A model generated the notes under the pieces. It worked only from the letters and a program-made list of their open reading frames with translations. It did no database searches and was not told the origin of the DNA. Both the position numbers and the translations under genes were made by a program. A stretch of DNA of 64,000 nucleotides from Rhinopomastus cyanomelas (taxonomy: Eukaryota; Chordata; Aves; Bucerotiformes; Rhinopomastidae), in contig VXBP01003488.1 in the NCBI GenBank assembly GCA_013400115.1, positions 124,001 through 188,000 on the forward strand. The letters are read 5' to 3'. How positions within the stretch are numbered: position 1 is the stretch's first letter; every line of letters starts with the position of its first letter. This document shows, piece after piece, positions 12,340 to 24,682 of the stretch.

Positions 12340-12850
12340 TCAGAGAATCACAGACTGGGTTGGTTTGGAATGGAGCTCAGGGCTCACCCAGTACCAACTC
12401 CCTGCCATGGGCAGCAACACCTCTCACCAGACCAGGTTGCCCAGAGCCCCATCCAGCCTGACCTTGGACACTACCAGGGATGGAGCAGCCACAACCTCCC
12501 CAGGCAACCTGTTCCAGCACCTCAGCACCCTCACAAGGAGGAATTTCTTCCTAAAATCTAATCTCAATCTCCTCTCTTTTAGCTTAAAGCTGTTTTCCCT
12601 CATCCTATCAGTACAAAGCCTCTTACAGCCCCCTTCAGGTACTGGAAGCTGCTCTAAGGTCTCCGTGGAGCCTCCTTCAGCTTGAACAACCTAAACTCTT
12701 CTCATCCTGTCCCCACAGCAGAAGGGCTCTGGCTTTCTGAGCATCTTTGTGGCCTCCTCTGGACCCACTCCAACACTCCTTCTTGTGTTGAGGTCCAGCA
12801 CTGTGCACAGGACTCCAGGTTGGGTCTCACAAGAGCAGAGCAGAAGGGAG
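12340..12850 (-). mobile_element. CR1 LINE fragment
   Basis: Second 3'-end type: AGAGAATCACAGACTGGGTT, ACACCTCTCACCAGACCAGG, GGAGCAGCCACAACCTCCCC, reaching further inward to GGTCCAGCACTGTGCACAGG. Confidence 0.94.
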
Positions 12851-13001
12851 GACCACAAATCTGTGTGAATGTGACACTGAGCAACACAGGGATGGTTTAG
12901 AATTTCTCAGGGCTTGACCTGTAAAGTTTGTTGGTCACTGTAGTCCCCATTTTTAATGTACCTGATCAAAGGGAATCAAGTAGAGCTTAGTAAATTCAGT
13001 G

Positions 13002-13052
13002 TCACAGAATCATCACAGAATGGTTTAGGTGGGAAGGGCCTGCAGAGATCAC
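13002..13052 (-). mobile_element. CR1 LINE 3'-end stub
   Basis: GTCACAGAATCATCACAGAA followed by TGGTTTAGGTGGGAAGGGCC and TGCAGAGATCA; only the terminal ~50 bases are kept. Confidence 0.8.
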
Positions 13053-15071
13053 AGTGGTGAAATGTTTGGGTTGGGTATTACACACCAGCACTGGGGTTTC
13101 TTCTGGAGATAACAGCAATTAAAATTAGGAAGATGGTACTAGAGTGTAAAGGCTAATGGTCTCAGTGCTCCCAGTAGCCCTCTGCCAAGTGAGAGGCACA
13201 AACATGCCTTTATGGACATGAGGCACTTAAGCTGTGGCTTGCTGAGGCATTAGGGAGCCCGAATGCCTTTCAGCCATCCTATGAGTGAACAACTGGCTTG
13301 GTCTATGAGTGACCAGTCTGAATTTCTTGGGTTGTAGGTTGGGTTCCAGACAGTTTGCTGTCCCAGTGTTGATTATCCCCTATTGCTGCCTGCTGTTGAC
13401 AGGGAAGTTGGTGACAGTGCTGCTGGTGACACTGTTGTTAGTAGTCCCGGTTAGTCACCGTTGTAGTGTCTGTTGTAGAGGCAGTATGAGATGAGCTCTA
13501 CAGACAGGGTGACACCATCGTGACCCTCTGCCTTGTCTTCTCTCACCCAGTTCCAACGATGGTCTCTCTTTACTCCTGTTTCCTTGATGTGATGGAAGAA
13601 AAGCCACATTGTTTTGAATTTTCCTTATTTGCAAGATAAAACGTGGAAGGTCTTGATCTATCAGTCACTTTTCCCGTGTCCCAGCTGCTGAAAAATAAGG
13701 TGGAACATCCAGATAAAAGAGTCTCTGGTTCATAGATGGTTATTTTTGCATTGGGGTGGGTTTTTTGTGATTTTCTATATTTTTATTTTAAATGAGTGCT
13801 TGTTGCTTCTTGTTTACTGTAATGCACAAAACACGATGGAACAGATTTGAAAGGGCTGTCAGTAGCTTGCTCATCTATCCCTGTCCATTCCCTACCCCTA
13901 GCTTAACCCCAGGAGACAAACAGGACATGTCAGGGTTTACACTGTCTTGCTGAAGGTTGTAGGCACTGATTTGTAATTTTGGGAGTCTGTGACTCAGCCT
14001 CTTTAATTATTAGGTGGTGAATTATTCCCTGAAGCTTTTATTTCAGTCCTTTCTTGTGATTCTGCCTTGTTGTGTTTGTGTCAGTCCCTGCTGTGTGGGT
14101 GCAGGTCTGTGTGAAATTTTGGGGGTATTTGATAGGATCTGTAGGGTTTGGACAGCGAGCTGATCGTGTCAGGAGGGGTGACCTCCTGAGAGCAGCCATT
14201 CGAGGTGGTTTGCAGAGTTTTGCACTGAAATTATTGCTGTTCCTGCAACATCAGCTCCAGAGCAACCCTGTGATACTGGATGGGATCCTGTGGATTCCAG
14301 CTGACCACTGGGCTTCTCCACAGCAGAACTCCGCTGAAGGAGTTTGTGCCTTTGGTTATTCCTTCCCACTTCCCTTGCTGCAGGGGAGTCTGAGGACAGC
14401 TACAGTGAGAGAGTTTATGGGATGCAGAATTCGGAAGTGAATCGCTGAGCCAATCTCATTTAGAACTAATCCCCCCAAGACATTCAGCTTTCCTCTGTCT
14501 TTCAAGATCTGACTGGTTTCAGGGCCTTGTGCTGCTGAAACATTCACAGCTGCAGTGAGAGGAGGTAGGAGAGAGTAGCCGGGGGTTCAAGGATTGGGGT
14601 GGGAGTTTTCCCTCTTCCAGCCAGGCTGTTGTGAATCTGTGCCCTGGGGCTCTCAGTGCCCTCGTGTCTGTTCCTGGGTGTGAAAGAAGTTTGAGGATCT
14701 GTGTGTTTGTTTGCTCTGTGGCTTGTACTGCAACAAAATATGTACAACTTGAAAACATCTGAAGCTGCTCTGGTGTGGTGGCAGAGTCCAGGGTTTTAAC
14801 TGCTAACTCTTGTGGTGGTGCAGCATTTCCCCCCACCCCACGTTTGTGTGATTGACTGACTGCGCTGGATAGCTCAGGGTGCTGTACAGTTTCACACCTG
14901 TGCATGTGTGTAGAGATGTCATCTTAACTTGCTTTGTTCTCCTCTGTGTGTTTTGGTTTTGTGCCTCGGTCTCTTTTTTTCATGAATATTGACCTTCAGG
15001 GGAAGTAAAAATCCCTTGGTTTTAGGCAGTGATTTTATGAGCGTGAGAAAGTGCCCTTGGAGGATGAAGAT

Positions 15072-15134
15072 TCTGGCTGGACTTGGTGATCTTGAAGGTC
15101 CTTTCAAACTGCAATGATTCTATGTTTCTGTGAT
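15072..15134 (+). mobile_element. CR1 LINE 3'-terminal stub
   Basis: CTGGACTTGGTGATCTTGAA, GGTCCTTTCAAACTGCAATG, ATTCTATGTTTCTGTGAT: the 3' end of a sense CR1 with its terminal short repeats. Confidence 0.85.
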
Positions 15135-16489
15135 CATCAGTTTCTGCAGAGTTCATGCCCTCAGTGAGGTAGGAAGAGGTTGTGATTCACCTTCCCATGG
15201 AAAGACCTTTGAGCAGCTCCTGCAGCAGATGCCGAGTGTCTGTCCTGACCTCCCCGAGTGACACCAGCTCATTTCTGGAGGGCGATGTGATTCAGATTTG
15301 CCTGTCATCTTTCGTAACCCAGTTTTCACGGGGCTGAGCAGAGCTTGTGGATGGTTGGGAAGGCAGATGTAAGGAATCCTGCCCAGTTACTGTGTCCTAA
15401 GGCTGGAGGCTGCATAGCTGGAGCAAACTGTGTGATCTCACCGAGCTCTCTGAGATCGCTGTGGTGAAGGTAATGAACTGGGTCTGTTGGTCAGAATTTT
15501 ATGCACAGCTCATGACATAAATTGCATGTTACAGGCACACACATTCCTCACGTGGCTGTGCTGTTCTGAGGGTTTGGAAAAGGAACGTGTCCTGTCTCCC
15601 TCTGTGTTTTATGCTGTTGGAAACAGCTCATTTCAAACCAGAAAGCTGAGTGCAGCCTGGTTGCACGTGCGGAACTATAAACTTCTGTTAACTCTGCTGA
15701 CTCTCATCTCAGTGGGGAATGAGAGGCTGCTGCTTTTTCCACCTTCCCAATCTTTCTTCTGCTGCATTGGGGAAATTCCCGCGTTTCTAAGCCCATTTAT
15801 ACCTACAACATAACATCGCTCTGCTCTTTGCACGCATGCGGCCAGGGGAAGGACCAGAGTGGTGGTTCCCAGATTCAGGCTTAATTCACCTCAGCAGATT
15901 ATTGTGTGATGAGAATTGGTTTTGTACTGCAGCAACGCAAAGTTCTGCTTGTCCTTTCATAACTGAACCGTGATTAGGGTCCTCTTCCTCCTCAGTAGAC
16001 TGTAGAAATTGAGCACCAAACAGGGTCTGGGATTTTGGAGGTCTTTTTGTGATTTCAGCCAACAAGGAGCTGGGATCCAGGTTCTCTGCTCACCGGACAC
16101 TGCGTTTTCTGTGGCTTTTTTCCTGAGATTTACTTTGCAGGCTGCACAGAAGAAGGGCTCTAACCCTGGCTGCCTTTCCCATGCGACTGTCTGTGGGATT
16201 TCTGTCCTTAAAGAAAGTCCATTCCTTGGGCACTGTGCTGTTATGGACAGCTCTGTACTGTGCAGCCGTGGCTCCCAGGGCTTGGGTCTTTGGGAATGGT
16301 AATAAGGCGACCTCGCTGCTGCTGTGCAGTGCCAACCACGGAGCTGTCAGTTACTTCTAATGCTGGTGTGGTCCTTGGCAGCAAATAGTTTGGTTTTGCT
16401 ACCAAACAACACTCAAGAAAGAAAAGGCTGGTGTGGGATGATTCTGCTGGATGGAATCACCAGCCCTTGGGTGCATTTGATTGATCTCT

Positions 16490-16593
16490 GGGGCTCAGGG
16501 CAACCTGGTCTGGTGAGAGGTGTTGCTGCCCGTACCAGGGGTTTGGAGCTAGAGGTCCCTTCCAACTCAACCCAGTCTGTGATTCTATGATCT
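16490..16593 (+). mobile_element. CR1 LINE 3' fragment
   Basis: GGGCAACCTGGTCTGGTGAG, AGGTGTTGCTGCCCGTACCA, AGGTCCCTTCCAACTCAACC, ending AGTCTGTGATTCTATGAT. Sense copy of the second/fifth 3'-end type. Confidence 0.88.
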
Positions 16594-17671
16594 GCAGAGA
16601 ATTGGTGCCAGTCCCGGCATCTCTTTAGGCCTGGCTGAGGAAATGCTGCCATGCTGTGAACTCAGCTTGCTCTGCAGAGGGGAGCTTTGGTCTTGGTGAC
16701 AGTAAAGCTGCCCAAGCAGGTTTATCTAGTTGCTAAGCTGCTGCTCTCCATGCATCTCAGAATTACCAAATTCTTTGTTCTGCATCTGAGCTGGAGATGG
16801 TTTCCCCTAGTGTCTGTGGGCCAGCGAGCTTTGGTTGCAGACCCAGTGGATGAATAGTTAGGAATTTGTTCTTTGTTCCTTCCAAGCTGATCCTTTAAAC
16901 TGTGCTAAATGGAAGCCCTGGACCAACTCCTCTGTAATGCTAAGTCTAAGGAATGAGAGGTTTCCCTTAATTTGCCAGCGCATGGCAATGCTTAAAAGTT
17001 TCCTTTCTTTTTCATATTTTTTTTCCTCCCAGTTTTAGAGGAGAGAAGCTGGGAGTAGAAAAAACACATCCTGTGTGGTCTTTGGAAAGAGAATTCCCTG
17101 TTAACCAGGCCATGCAGCAAGGACTGGCCAGAGCAATTCAGCATTGACAGGGGATGTGGAAAATGGAATTAAAAGTCCTAAACTCAGAACATGATTCACT
17201 TTGGAGTGTGTCCTTTACTGAATGCAGATTTCATAGACATGGGCTTAGGAACGTGCGCAGCCTGGGCTCAGAGCTTCCCTAAGGGAACTACTTACCATCA
17301 CTTTTTCAGTGGCTTTATCACATTTCTCAGTTCCCGTGAGATTTTAAAGGCATCTCTGGCTGGGTCACTGTTTCCTCACTTCCATAGCCCCCAGACTCAG
17401 AGTAAAAAGTCAGAGTTACCTGTAATGACTCTAGCTGTGCTGGCCCTGAGCTGCATAAGCCAACCCTACAGCTGCCCTCCGGCACCACAGTGAGGATAAA
17501 GGATGCTGCTTTTATCTTTGCAGCAGGGATCAAGGTATTTGCGGTAGGTAAGGAGTTACATGATGACTTGAATGAGAAGTAACCCCAAACTTTTACAGGA
17601 TTTTAAAAGTTCAACTGTTTCTAATTCTGAAGAAACATCTCAGTGCCTTTCTGTTGGATCTCAGACACAGA

Positions 17672-18020
17672 CACAGATCATTAGAAGTTGGAAGGGACCT
17701 CCAGAGGCTGTTAAGTCCAACCCCCCTGCTCAAGCAGGACCATAGAACCTAGCACAGGTCATACAGGAACACATCCAGAGCGGTCTTGAGTCTTCAGAGG
17801 GGGAGACTCCATGACCTCCCTGGGCAGCCTGTTCCAGTGCTCTGTAACCCTTACAGTAAAGAAGTTCTTCCTCATGTTGAGGTGGAACTTCCTGTGCTCT
17901 GACACTGCCGCCCCTTGTCCTACCACAGGACACAAGTGAGAAGAGATTGTCTCTTCTTGACACCCAGCCCTCATGGATTTATAGACAGTGATTAAATCCC
18001 TTTGTAGCTGTTCCCTTGCC
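17672..18020 (-). mobile_element. CR1 LINE fragment
   Basis: Third 3'-end type: AGTTGGAAGGGACCTCCAGA, GGGAGACTCCATGACCTCCC, CCTGTTCCAGTGCTCTGTAA, CATGGATTTATAGACAGTGA. Close in sequence to the copy at 5151-5640. Confidence 0.93.
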
Positions 18021-19026
18021 CACAGCAGCAGTGCAGTGAGCTCAGAGCCTTGCCCAGGTAACACTGGTGTGATCCCTCGCTCCTTTGTGATGGACGGTGC
18101 CTGGCCAGTGGCTAACATCCGCATGGGTGCCCAGGCCTTGCGTGTGGGATGGGAGCTAGTCCTTGCTTTGCAGCTCTGCAGAGCGCTGGGTGGGTGTCAG
18201 ACGTGCCAGTGCTGCGCTCTGCTGACCGGACCGTGAATAGCACCGCGATTCAATCACCCTGGAAACTCAAGGGATTGTTGTTCTTTGATTTTATCTTTTT
18301 CCTCTAAAGCTGCTGGAATAAAACAAGCAGGTATTTCTGTCTGAGCTGGGATTGTCTGACCTGGGCACCCAAACCAGATGCAGTTGCTTCCACATTTTCC
18401 ATTCACCCAAATACCTTAAGCAGCTCTGAAAATGTAGGTGAAATGTTGAGACACAAGCACCCTGCATGAAAGTACTTGGGATACTCATTTGCCTCCATTA
18501 AATGGATCAGTGAGGAGAGGCAGCAGGCACTTGGCAGGTACTTGTGTTTCTGTCATCTTGCCACTGCACCTCTGACACTGCTGGCTGGATATTGATGGTA
18601 ACTTCATCAGTAACGGAGCGTTTCTTCCATTCAGAGAAGTGACCCAGTTCCTGTGCTCAGGTACATTTTAATCCTTTCAGGGACTGCACTTGGACCTGCA
18701 CATGCTGCACACTGGGAACTTTTGCGAGGAGCTGTTTGCAGTAGCTCAGACACAGTGACTTCCAGTTTAGCAAAAAGCGTTTTTCCTTCCATTTACTGGT
18801 TTATTGACTGTGGAGAACCAGGACGGTTGTCAGAACCTACAGAGGAAGAGTGGAGGGAGCTGCAATTCTCTGGAGTGTGTTAGTGGCTGTAGAGGATGAA
18901 GCTGAAATGGACTGTGTTTTGTCATTCATGTGCTCAGGGCTAACTCCAGAGTAGTAACTGGGAAAAGCGGGATGGTGCTAATGGAACCCATCATCTTTCA
19001 CAAGGGATTTTGGTAGGGCAGTTTCT

Positions 19027-19175
19027 TCACAGACTCACAGAACACTAGGGATTGGAAGGGACTTTGAAAGATCATCCAGTCCAGTCACCCTGCCAGAGCA
19101 GGATTACCTAGAACAAGTTGCACAGGAACATGTCCAGGCAGGTTTTAAATGTCTCTGGAGAAGGAGACTCTCAGA
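19027..19175 (-). mobile_element. CR1 LINE 3' fragment
   Basis: TCACAGACTCACAGAACACT, GGGATTGGAAGGGACTTTGA, AACATGTCCAGGCAGGTTTT; broken off at GGAGAAGGAGACTCT. Confidence 0.9.
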
Positions 19176-20295
19176 GTGGAGGAAGCTCCTCAGAGAAGCT
19201 GATGCTGAGGCAGTTTCATGTAGCTGGTTGGTTCCCCCAGGTTTGGAACAGCTGTTGATGTCCTAGTGCATAACACCCACTTCAGCAGTCAAACTGGGGA
19301 GACTGGGTGCTTCTGTTCATCCTTTTCCTCAAAGCTTTGGGGTTTTGGAAAGCTCCAGTGATGATTTTTGGTTGGTGTTGTTTTTTTTCCCTTTCAAGCA
19401 AATCAAGGGGAAATGAAGATGATGTCAAGGGAAGACTGTCATGGAAACCAACTTGCGTTTTGAACCAGCTTGGCTGTTTTTAGAAACAAGACCGTGTGCT
19501 GACAGAATCCAGAGCAATCTGGTCCCTCCAAACTGGTTTTGGTGAGACACTGATGAGAGGAAGATACATAAATGTTCCTGCATGTCCAGTAGTTACTTTT
19601 GCCTTGTGTTAACTGTGGAAATCCACCTTCAGAAATCGCAGTACCTGCTGGGTCATGGTTGTACCCGGTGCTGTGTCTGGTTCCTTCTCAGGGGCTTTAC
19701 AGTACCACTGTGAAAAAACAGTTTACTGGGTAGGGGATTATGGAGCTTGGTGGGATTCCTTGTCTTCAGTCAGGGAAGGGTTTCATATTGATTTTGTTTC
19801 TTCCCCTAATACCATGGTAGAGACTCTATCCCATTGTGTTTAGGGGCTGTTTTTTCCATCATTGGTTTACTCTCAGCTTGTTCCATCTCTGGATGTGAGG
19901 GAGACAGGTTGGCTAGTTTGCTGATCAGAGCAAGAAGACTATTGAGGAGGAAATCCTTTTGTATCACTCTATATAAATTATCTGTGACTGGGGGCTTGTG
20001 TGCTGGAAAGCACAGCGCTCACCATGTCCAAATCGTGGCTATAAATACAGCAACCCAACATTTCAGGCTTGGATGCTTAAAACAAGGCAGCCTGACTTGT
20101 AAGAGCTCACAAGTTCCCAGGGAGTTTCAGCACTTGAGAACTGCACAAGTGCTGTGGGGCTCTGGGTGTCCACCCAGCAAATGGTTGTGATGGTACAAAT
20201 GTGAATGGGACCTGTGCTGGGCTTCTGGCAGGAGAATGTCCCAGTTCAGGGCAGTCTTGCAAAGTAATTTTGCTCAGAAGTCGTCTTCTGATAAT

Positions 20296-20345
20296 CATGG
20301 AATCACAGAATGGTTTAGGTGGAAGGGTTCTCAGAGGTCCTTCCC
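20296..20345 (-). mobile_element. CR1 LINE 3'-end stub in a CR1 cluster
   Basis: AATCATGGAATCACAGAATG, GTTTAGGTGGAAGGGTTCTC. Interrupted almost at once by a sense CR1 piece. Confidence 0.8.
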
Positions 20346-20349
20346 AATC

Positions 20350-20436
20350 AAGCTTAAGGTCAGGTTGGATGGGGCTGTGGGCAACCTGGTCTGGTGAGAG
20401 GTGTTGCTGCCCATGGCAGGAGGTTGGCACTGAGTT
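20350..20436 (+). mobile_element. CR1 LINE fragment lacking its 3' tip
   Basis: AGGTCAGGTTGGATGGGGCT, GGGCAACCTGGTCTGGTGAG, AGGTGTTGCTGCCCATGGCA, then GGAGGTTGGCACTGAG where the 3' tip should follow; instead an antisense CR1 begins. Confidence 0.82.
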
Positions 20437-20437
20437 A

Positions 20438-20875
20438 TCACAGAATGTGTTGGGTTGGAAGGGACCTCCAAAGGCCATCAAGTCAAAACCCTCCTACAAC
20501 GAGCAGGGCCATCACGGCATTGAACACTTCCAGCGATGGAGCAGCCGCAACCTCCCTGGGCAACCTGTTCCAGGGTCTCAGCACCTTCACAGGGAGGAAT
20601 TTCTGCCTCACATCTCATCTAAATCTTCTCTCTTTTACCTTGAACCCATCCTCCTTGTCCTATCACTACAGTCCCTCATAAAAAGCCTCGCTCTAGCTTT
20701 CCTGTAGCCCCTTCAGCTACTGGAAGCTGCTTCAAGATGCCCCTGGAGCCTTCTGTTCTCCAGGCCCCAACTCTCTCATCCTATCCTTAGAGCAGAGGGG
20801 CTACAGCCTTCTCATTATACTTATGGCCCCCTCTGGCCTTGCTCTAACAGCTCCAAGTCTGCATTCTGGATCAAG
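20438..20875 (-). mobile_element. CR1 LINE fragment
   Basis: TATCACAGAATGTGTTGGGT, GGAAGGGACCTCCAAAGGCC, then GGAGCAGCCGCAACCTCCCT and, at the inner end, GCCCCCTCTGGCCTTGCTCT. It appears to have inserted next to or into the sense piece on its left. Confidence 0.92.
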
Positions 20876-21304
20876 TCGTCATTTGTTTACCAGGTTTAGG
20901 ACCAGAGCAGATTGATGCAGCAGCTACTTAGAGCTGTGAAAATTGGACTAAACAATTTGCATGAACAGCTTTGCTCTGCAATTACAGGGTTTCCACAGCA
21001 CAGTGATGCACAGACAGCGAGGACGTGAGGAGCAGTGGATGATGGCAGCTCATGAATTCACAGATGTAAAGAATCCAACTGTTTCAAAATGGTTTTTAAA
21101 ATTACATTAGTGTGACAGAAAGCACAAAACATGACAAAACTCATTAAGAGGGTTTGGACTGTGTTTTGAGAGGAGAGTAATCGAGGGTGACATTTTAGAT
21201 GCAGGTTTGGGTTCAAAACAGGTATGAGCCGGTGGTCAATAAATGGTGATTTATGTAGCTGTGGATCTCTGGTTTAAATGGAAAGTGGTGGCCGTTTAAT
21301 TTAT

Positions 21305-21702
21305 CATAGAATCACAGACTGTGTTGGGTTGGAAGGACCCTCCAAAGGGCATCCAGTCCAACCCCCCTACAGCAAGCAGGACCATTGCTCACCAGACCAG
21401 GTTGCCCAGAGCTGCAGCCAGCCTGACCTTGAATGGCTCTAGGGATAGGGCCTCCACCACCTCTCTGGGCAGCCTGTTCCAGGGATCACGCACCCTCAGA
21501 TTCAAGAACTTTGTCCTCCTGCCCAGCCTCACTCTGCCCTTCTCCAGCTTCAAACCATGACCCCTTGTCCTGTTGTTCCTCGCCCTTGTGAACAGTCTTC
21601 CCCAGCCTTTCAACAGCTTCTTTCAAGGGTTGGAAGATCACTAGGTCCCTCTGGAGCCTTTTCCTCTTGAGGCTGAACAACCCCAGCTCTCCCAGTCTGT
21701 CA
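21305..21702 (-). mobile_element. CR1 LINE fragment
   Basis: Fifth 3'-end type: CATAGAATCACAGACTGTGT, CCAACCCCCCTACAGCAAGC, GGGCCTCCACCACCTCTCTG, TTGAGGCTGAACAACCCCAG. Confidence 0.94.
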
Positions 21703-22849
21703 GTTTTTAAAATTGCAGTAAGTTTCTTTTTTTGCTTCTCTCTGTATTGATTCAGTGTTTCCTGCTGTTAGTACCTTATACTGAACACTTTACATGTCTC
21801 AAGATCACCATCCTGCCCTTTGTCCTCTACTGGGAGATGGGAGAGAGATGCTTGCTCTGCAGCAAGTTCTGAAGAGCTCAAATCTAACTGAAAATCATCC
21901 AGAGTCCGTGACGGTGTCGCATCTCACTGTGGTGTGGTTAGCTGGATACCTGCTGCTGGGAATGGGAGAGGCAGATACCCCTTTCCAGTACAGTTTGGAA
22001 ATAATTGGAAATCAGAGGATAACTCCACTTTTCAAAGAGCAACGGTGGCATTTAGGTCTCCTGGAGGTGTAAGTTTTGCCTACGCTGCTTTAAGTCAGCT
22101 CCAGGGCTGTCTCTGCCCACTGCTGTGAACTGGCTCGAAGCCCACGTTTCTCTGTCAGATTTGTTTATCCATTTTTGTCTCCCACCAGCTTCTACTGCTG
22201 GGGAAGAAGAGGAATGATTTTTCTTCCTACAGAAATTCTGTTCCTTAGAAGGTGAAGGCAGGCACATCCAGCTTTGCCTAAGTGCAGCTTAGGGGGATGA
22301 CTGTATTTATTGCAGTAATTAGTTGTTTTCTTACGGAAAAGACCTGTAAGGTTTATTAAATTGGTGATCCTCTTCACGTTAAAATGCACAAGGAGACTCT
22401 CAAGTGTCCTATTATGCCCTAAAGTAATTGTGTACTTGGTAACAGCCAGGCAGCCAAGGATGGGTTTATTTCAGGGTATAAATATCGTCCTTGTTTCTCT
22501 TCAGCGCGTGTTCCATCCCGCCGTGGGACACCAAAGTGCTGCTTGTCTTCCAGCCTGGGGAAGGGGCAACTGGGAGAGTGATTGTCCTGCCTCGAATTTA
22601 TTCAGTGGTGTTGAAAGTGGAGAGCTCTGCTGAAGCCATAGGGAGAACATCCTCTGCTCCACATGGTGGAGGAGTCTGCATTGAATTGTCCTGGATTCCC
22701 TGTACTGAGGGACAAACGTGGTTGGTTTTGCCTTAAACAGGTTGTGTGAAGCAGGTGAACTGCACCTAAAGTTTTGTTCTCTGGATTGTAAAGAAGGCAG
22801 AGTTCCTCTTAGATGAGAAGAACAGGTCTTACTTTCTTTAGTGAAATAG

Positions 22850-23023
22850 CGGTTAAACATCAGAACGGGCTGCTTAGGGAGATGGTGGAGTCCCCATCCC
22901 AGAGGGGTTCAGAAGGCAGTAGATGTGGCCCTTTGGGACATGATCTAGTGGTCATGGAGGTGTTGGCTTGAAGATTGGGTGTGATGATCTTGGAGGTCCT
23001 TTCCCACCTTAATGATTCTGTGG
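22850..23023 (+). mobile_element. CR1 LINE 3' fragment
   Basis: AGGGAGATGGTGGAGTCCCC, GTGATGATCTTGGAGGTCCT, TTCCCACCTTAATGATTCTG. Sense, moderately diverged. Confidence 0.87.
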
Positions 23024-23411
23024 CCCGAAGGACTGTGTCTCTCTGGTGACTCCAACTGCAGCCTCGGGAGGAAAACGTGGTTGTAGCTGTGGGTACCTCG
23101 TGCACGTCTGGAGCTGAATGAGATGAATCACTCCCCGCTGCTGTTGGTTAATGAACATGGGCACAGTGAATGGTTTAATTCAGACATGGTGAATGGCTTT
23201 GCCTTATTTACTGCAGCTCTCCATGATGTGGTGCAGCACGTGTAAATGTGGCCTATGTCAAGCTAAAAGGAGAACTCCATGGAGGGGGATAAGAAGAGTT
23301 CCCCAGTGTTTGTCCTATATGTGGGCTGTCAACTTGTGCTGTGACTGTCTGACTTTAAAGGTTTGGGGGTGAGGACCAAGTTGTTTTCATGTACTGCACA
23401 ACTCTTCCACC

Positions 23412-23826
23412 CAGAATCACTGAGGCTGGAAAAGCCCTCTGAGCTCATCCAGACTAGACCAGGACCTAACATCACCACAACAGGCAGACCAGGTCACTAA
23501 GGGTCACAGCCGCTGTGTCTTTCAACACCTCCAGGGATGGGGACTCCACCCCTGCCCTGGGCAGTCCGTTCCAGGCTCTGATCCCCTTTTCTGTGAGAAA
23601 GGGCTTCCTAGCATCCAACCTAACCCTCCCCTGGCAGCTTCAGGCCCTGCCCTCTTGTGCTGGCACTGATTGCCTGGGAGAAGAGCCTGACCCCCACCTG
23701 ACTACAACCTTCCTTCAGGGAGCTGTAGAGAGGGAGAAGGTCCCCCCTGAGTCTCTTTTCTTGAAATGAGAGGCCCAGCACTGCCACCAGTAGTCAAGGG
23801 GAGGCCTCCCCAGCGCCCAGTATAGG
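23412..23826 (-). mobile_element. CR1 LINE fragment
   Basis: GAATCACTGAGGCTGGAAAA, ACTAGACCAGGACCTAACAT, GTGAGAAAGGGCTTCCTAGC, ending AGGCCTCCCCAGCGCCCAGT. GAAGGCCAGCCTGG type in reverse. Confidence 0.94.
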
Positions 23827-23950
23827 GTCTTCTGTGGCACGTAATGGGGACTGGTAATCTCTGTTCAGAGGTCTTTTGGTGGAGCAGCTTAGAAGCATTG
23901 GTGCTGATCTAAATCAAGGAAGTAATCTCTAGAATAAAATTTTGATATCG

Positions 23951-24250
23951 TTACAGACTCGGTTGGGTTGGAAGGGACCTCTAGAACTCACCCAGTGCCA
24001 AACCCATGCTAGGGGCAGCGACACCTCTCACCAGACCAGGGTGCCCAGAGCCCCATCCAACCTGGCCTTGAGCACTTCCAGGGATGAAGCAGGCACAACC
24101 TCCCTGGGCAAGCTGTTCCAGGGCCTCAGCACCCTCACAGTGAAGAACTTCTTCACACCTGATCTAAATCTCCCCTTTTTCAGTTTAAAACCACTTCCCC
24201 TTGTCCTGTCACTACAAGTCCCTGTAAGAAGCCCTTTCTCAGTCTCTCAT
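23951..24250 (-). mobile_element. CR1 LINE fragment
   Basis: GTTACAGACTCGGTTGGGTT, GCGACACCTCTCACCAGACC, CTCCCTGGGCAAGCTGTTCC, breaking off at AGAAGCCCTTTCTCAG. Confidence 0.93.
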
Positions 24251-24411
24251 TGCTGTGGTGCTTAGGGGCTGGTGCAGCACAGTGAAGGAAAAACCTGATC
24301 CGGAACGTGTCGGTGTCCCCTGTGATTGTGAGCACTGCCCCAGCAGAGCTCCTGGCTTGCGAAGAAGCTACTGGGGGAGGAAGGGACATTTGAAGCTGTG
24401 GCCTCACTAAA

Positions 24412-24682
24412 GCAGGCAACCAGCACCAGGATGAGAGCCTGAAGCTGCCAGGGGATGGTTAGGTTGTATGTTAGGAAGCCCCTCCTCACAGAAAGGGTGC
24501 TCAGAGCCTGGAATGAGCTTCCCAGGGCAGTGATGGAGTCCCTGTTACTGGAGGTGTTGAAGGCCAGCCTGGCTGTGGCCCTTAGTGCCCCAGTCTGGCT
24601 GATGTGGTGATGTCAGGTCTTGGTCTGGGCTGGATGATCTTAGAGGTCTTTTCCAGCCTCAGTAATTCTATGGTTTTGTGGA
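24412..24682 (+). mobile_element. CR1 LINE 3' fragment
   Basis: GGGGATGGTTAGGTTGTATG, GAAGGCCAGCCTGGCTGTGG, ending CCTCAGTAATTCTATGGTTT. It is the last CR1 before a 5.4 kb CR1-free interval around two coding exons. Confidence 0.92.
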
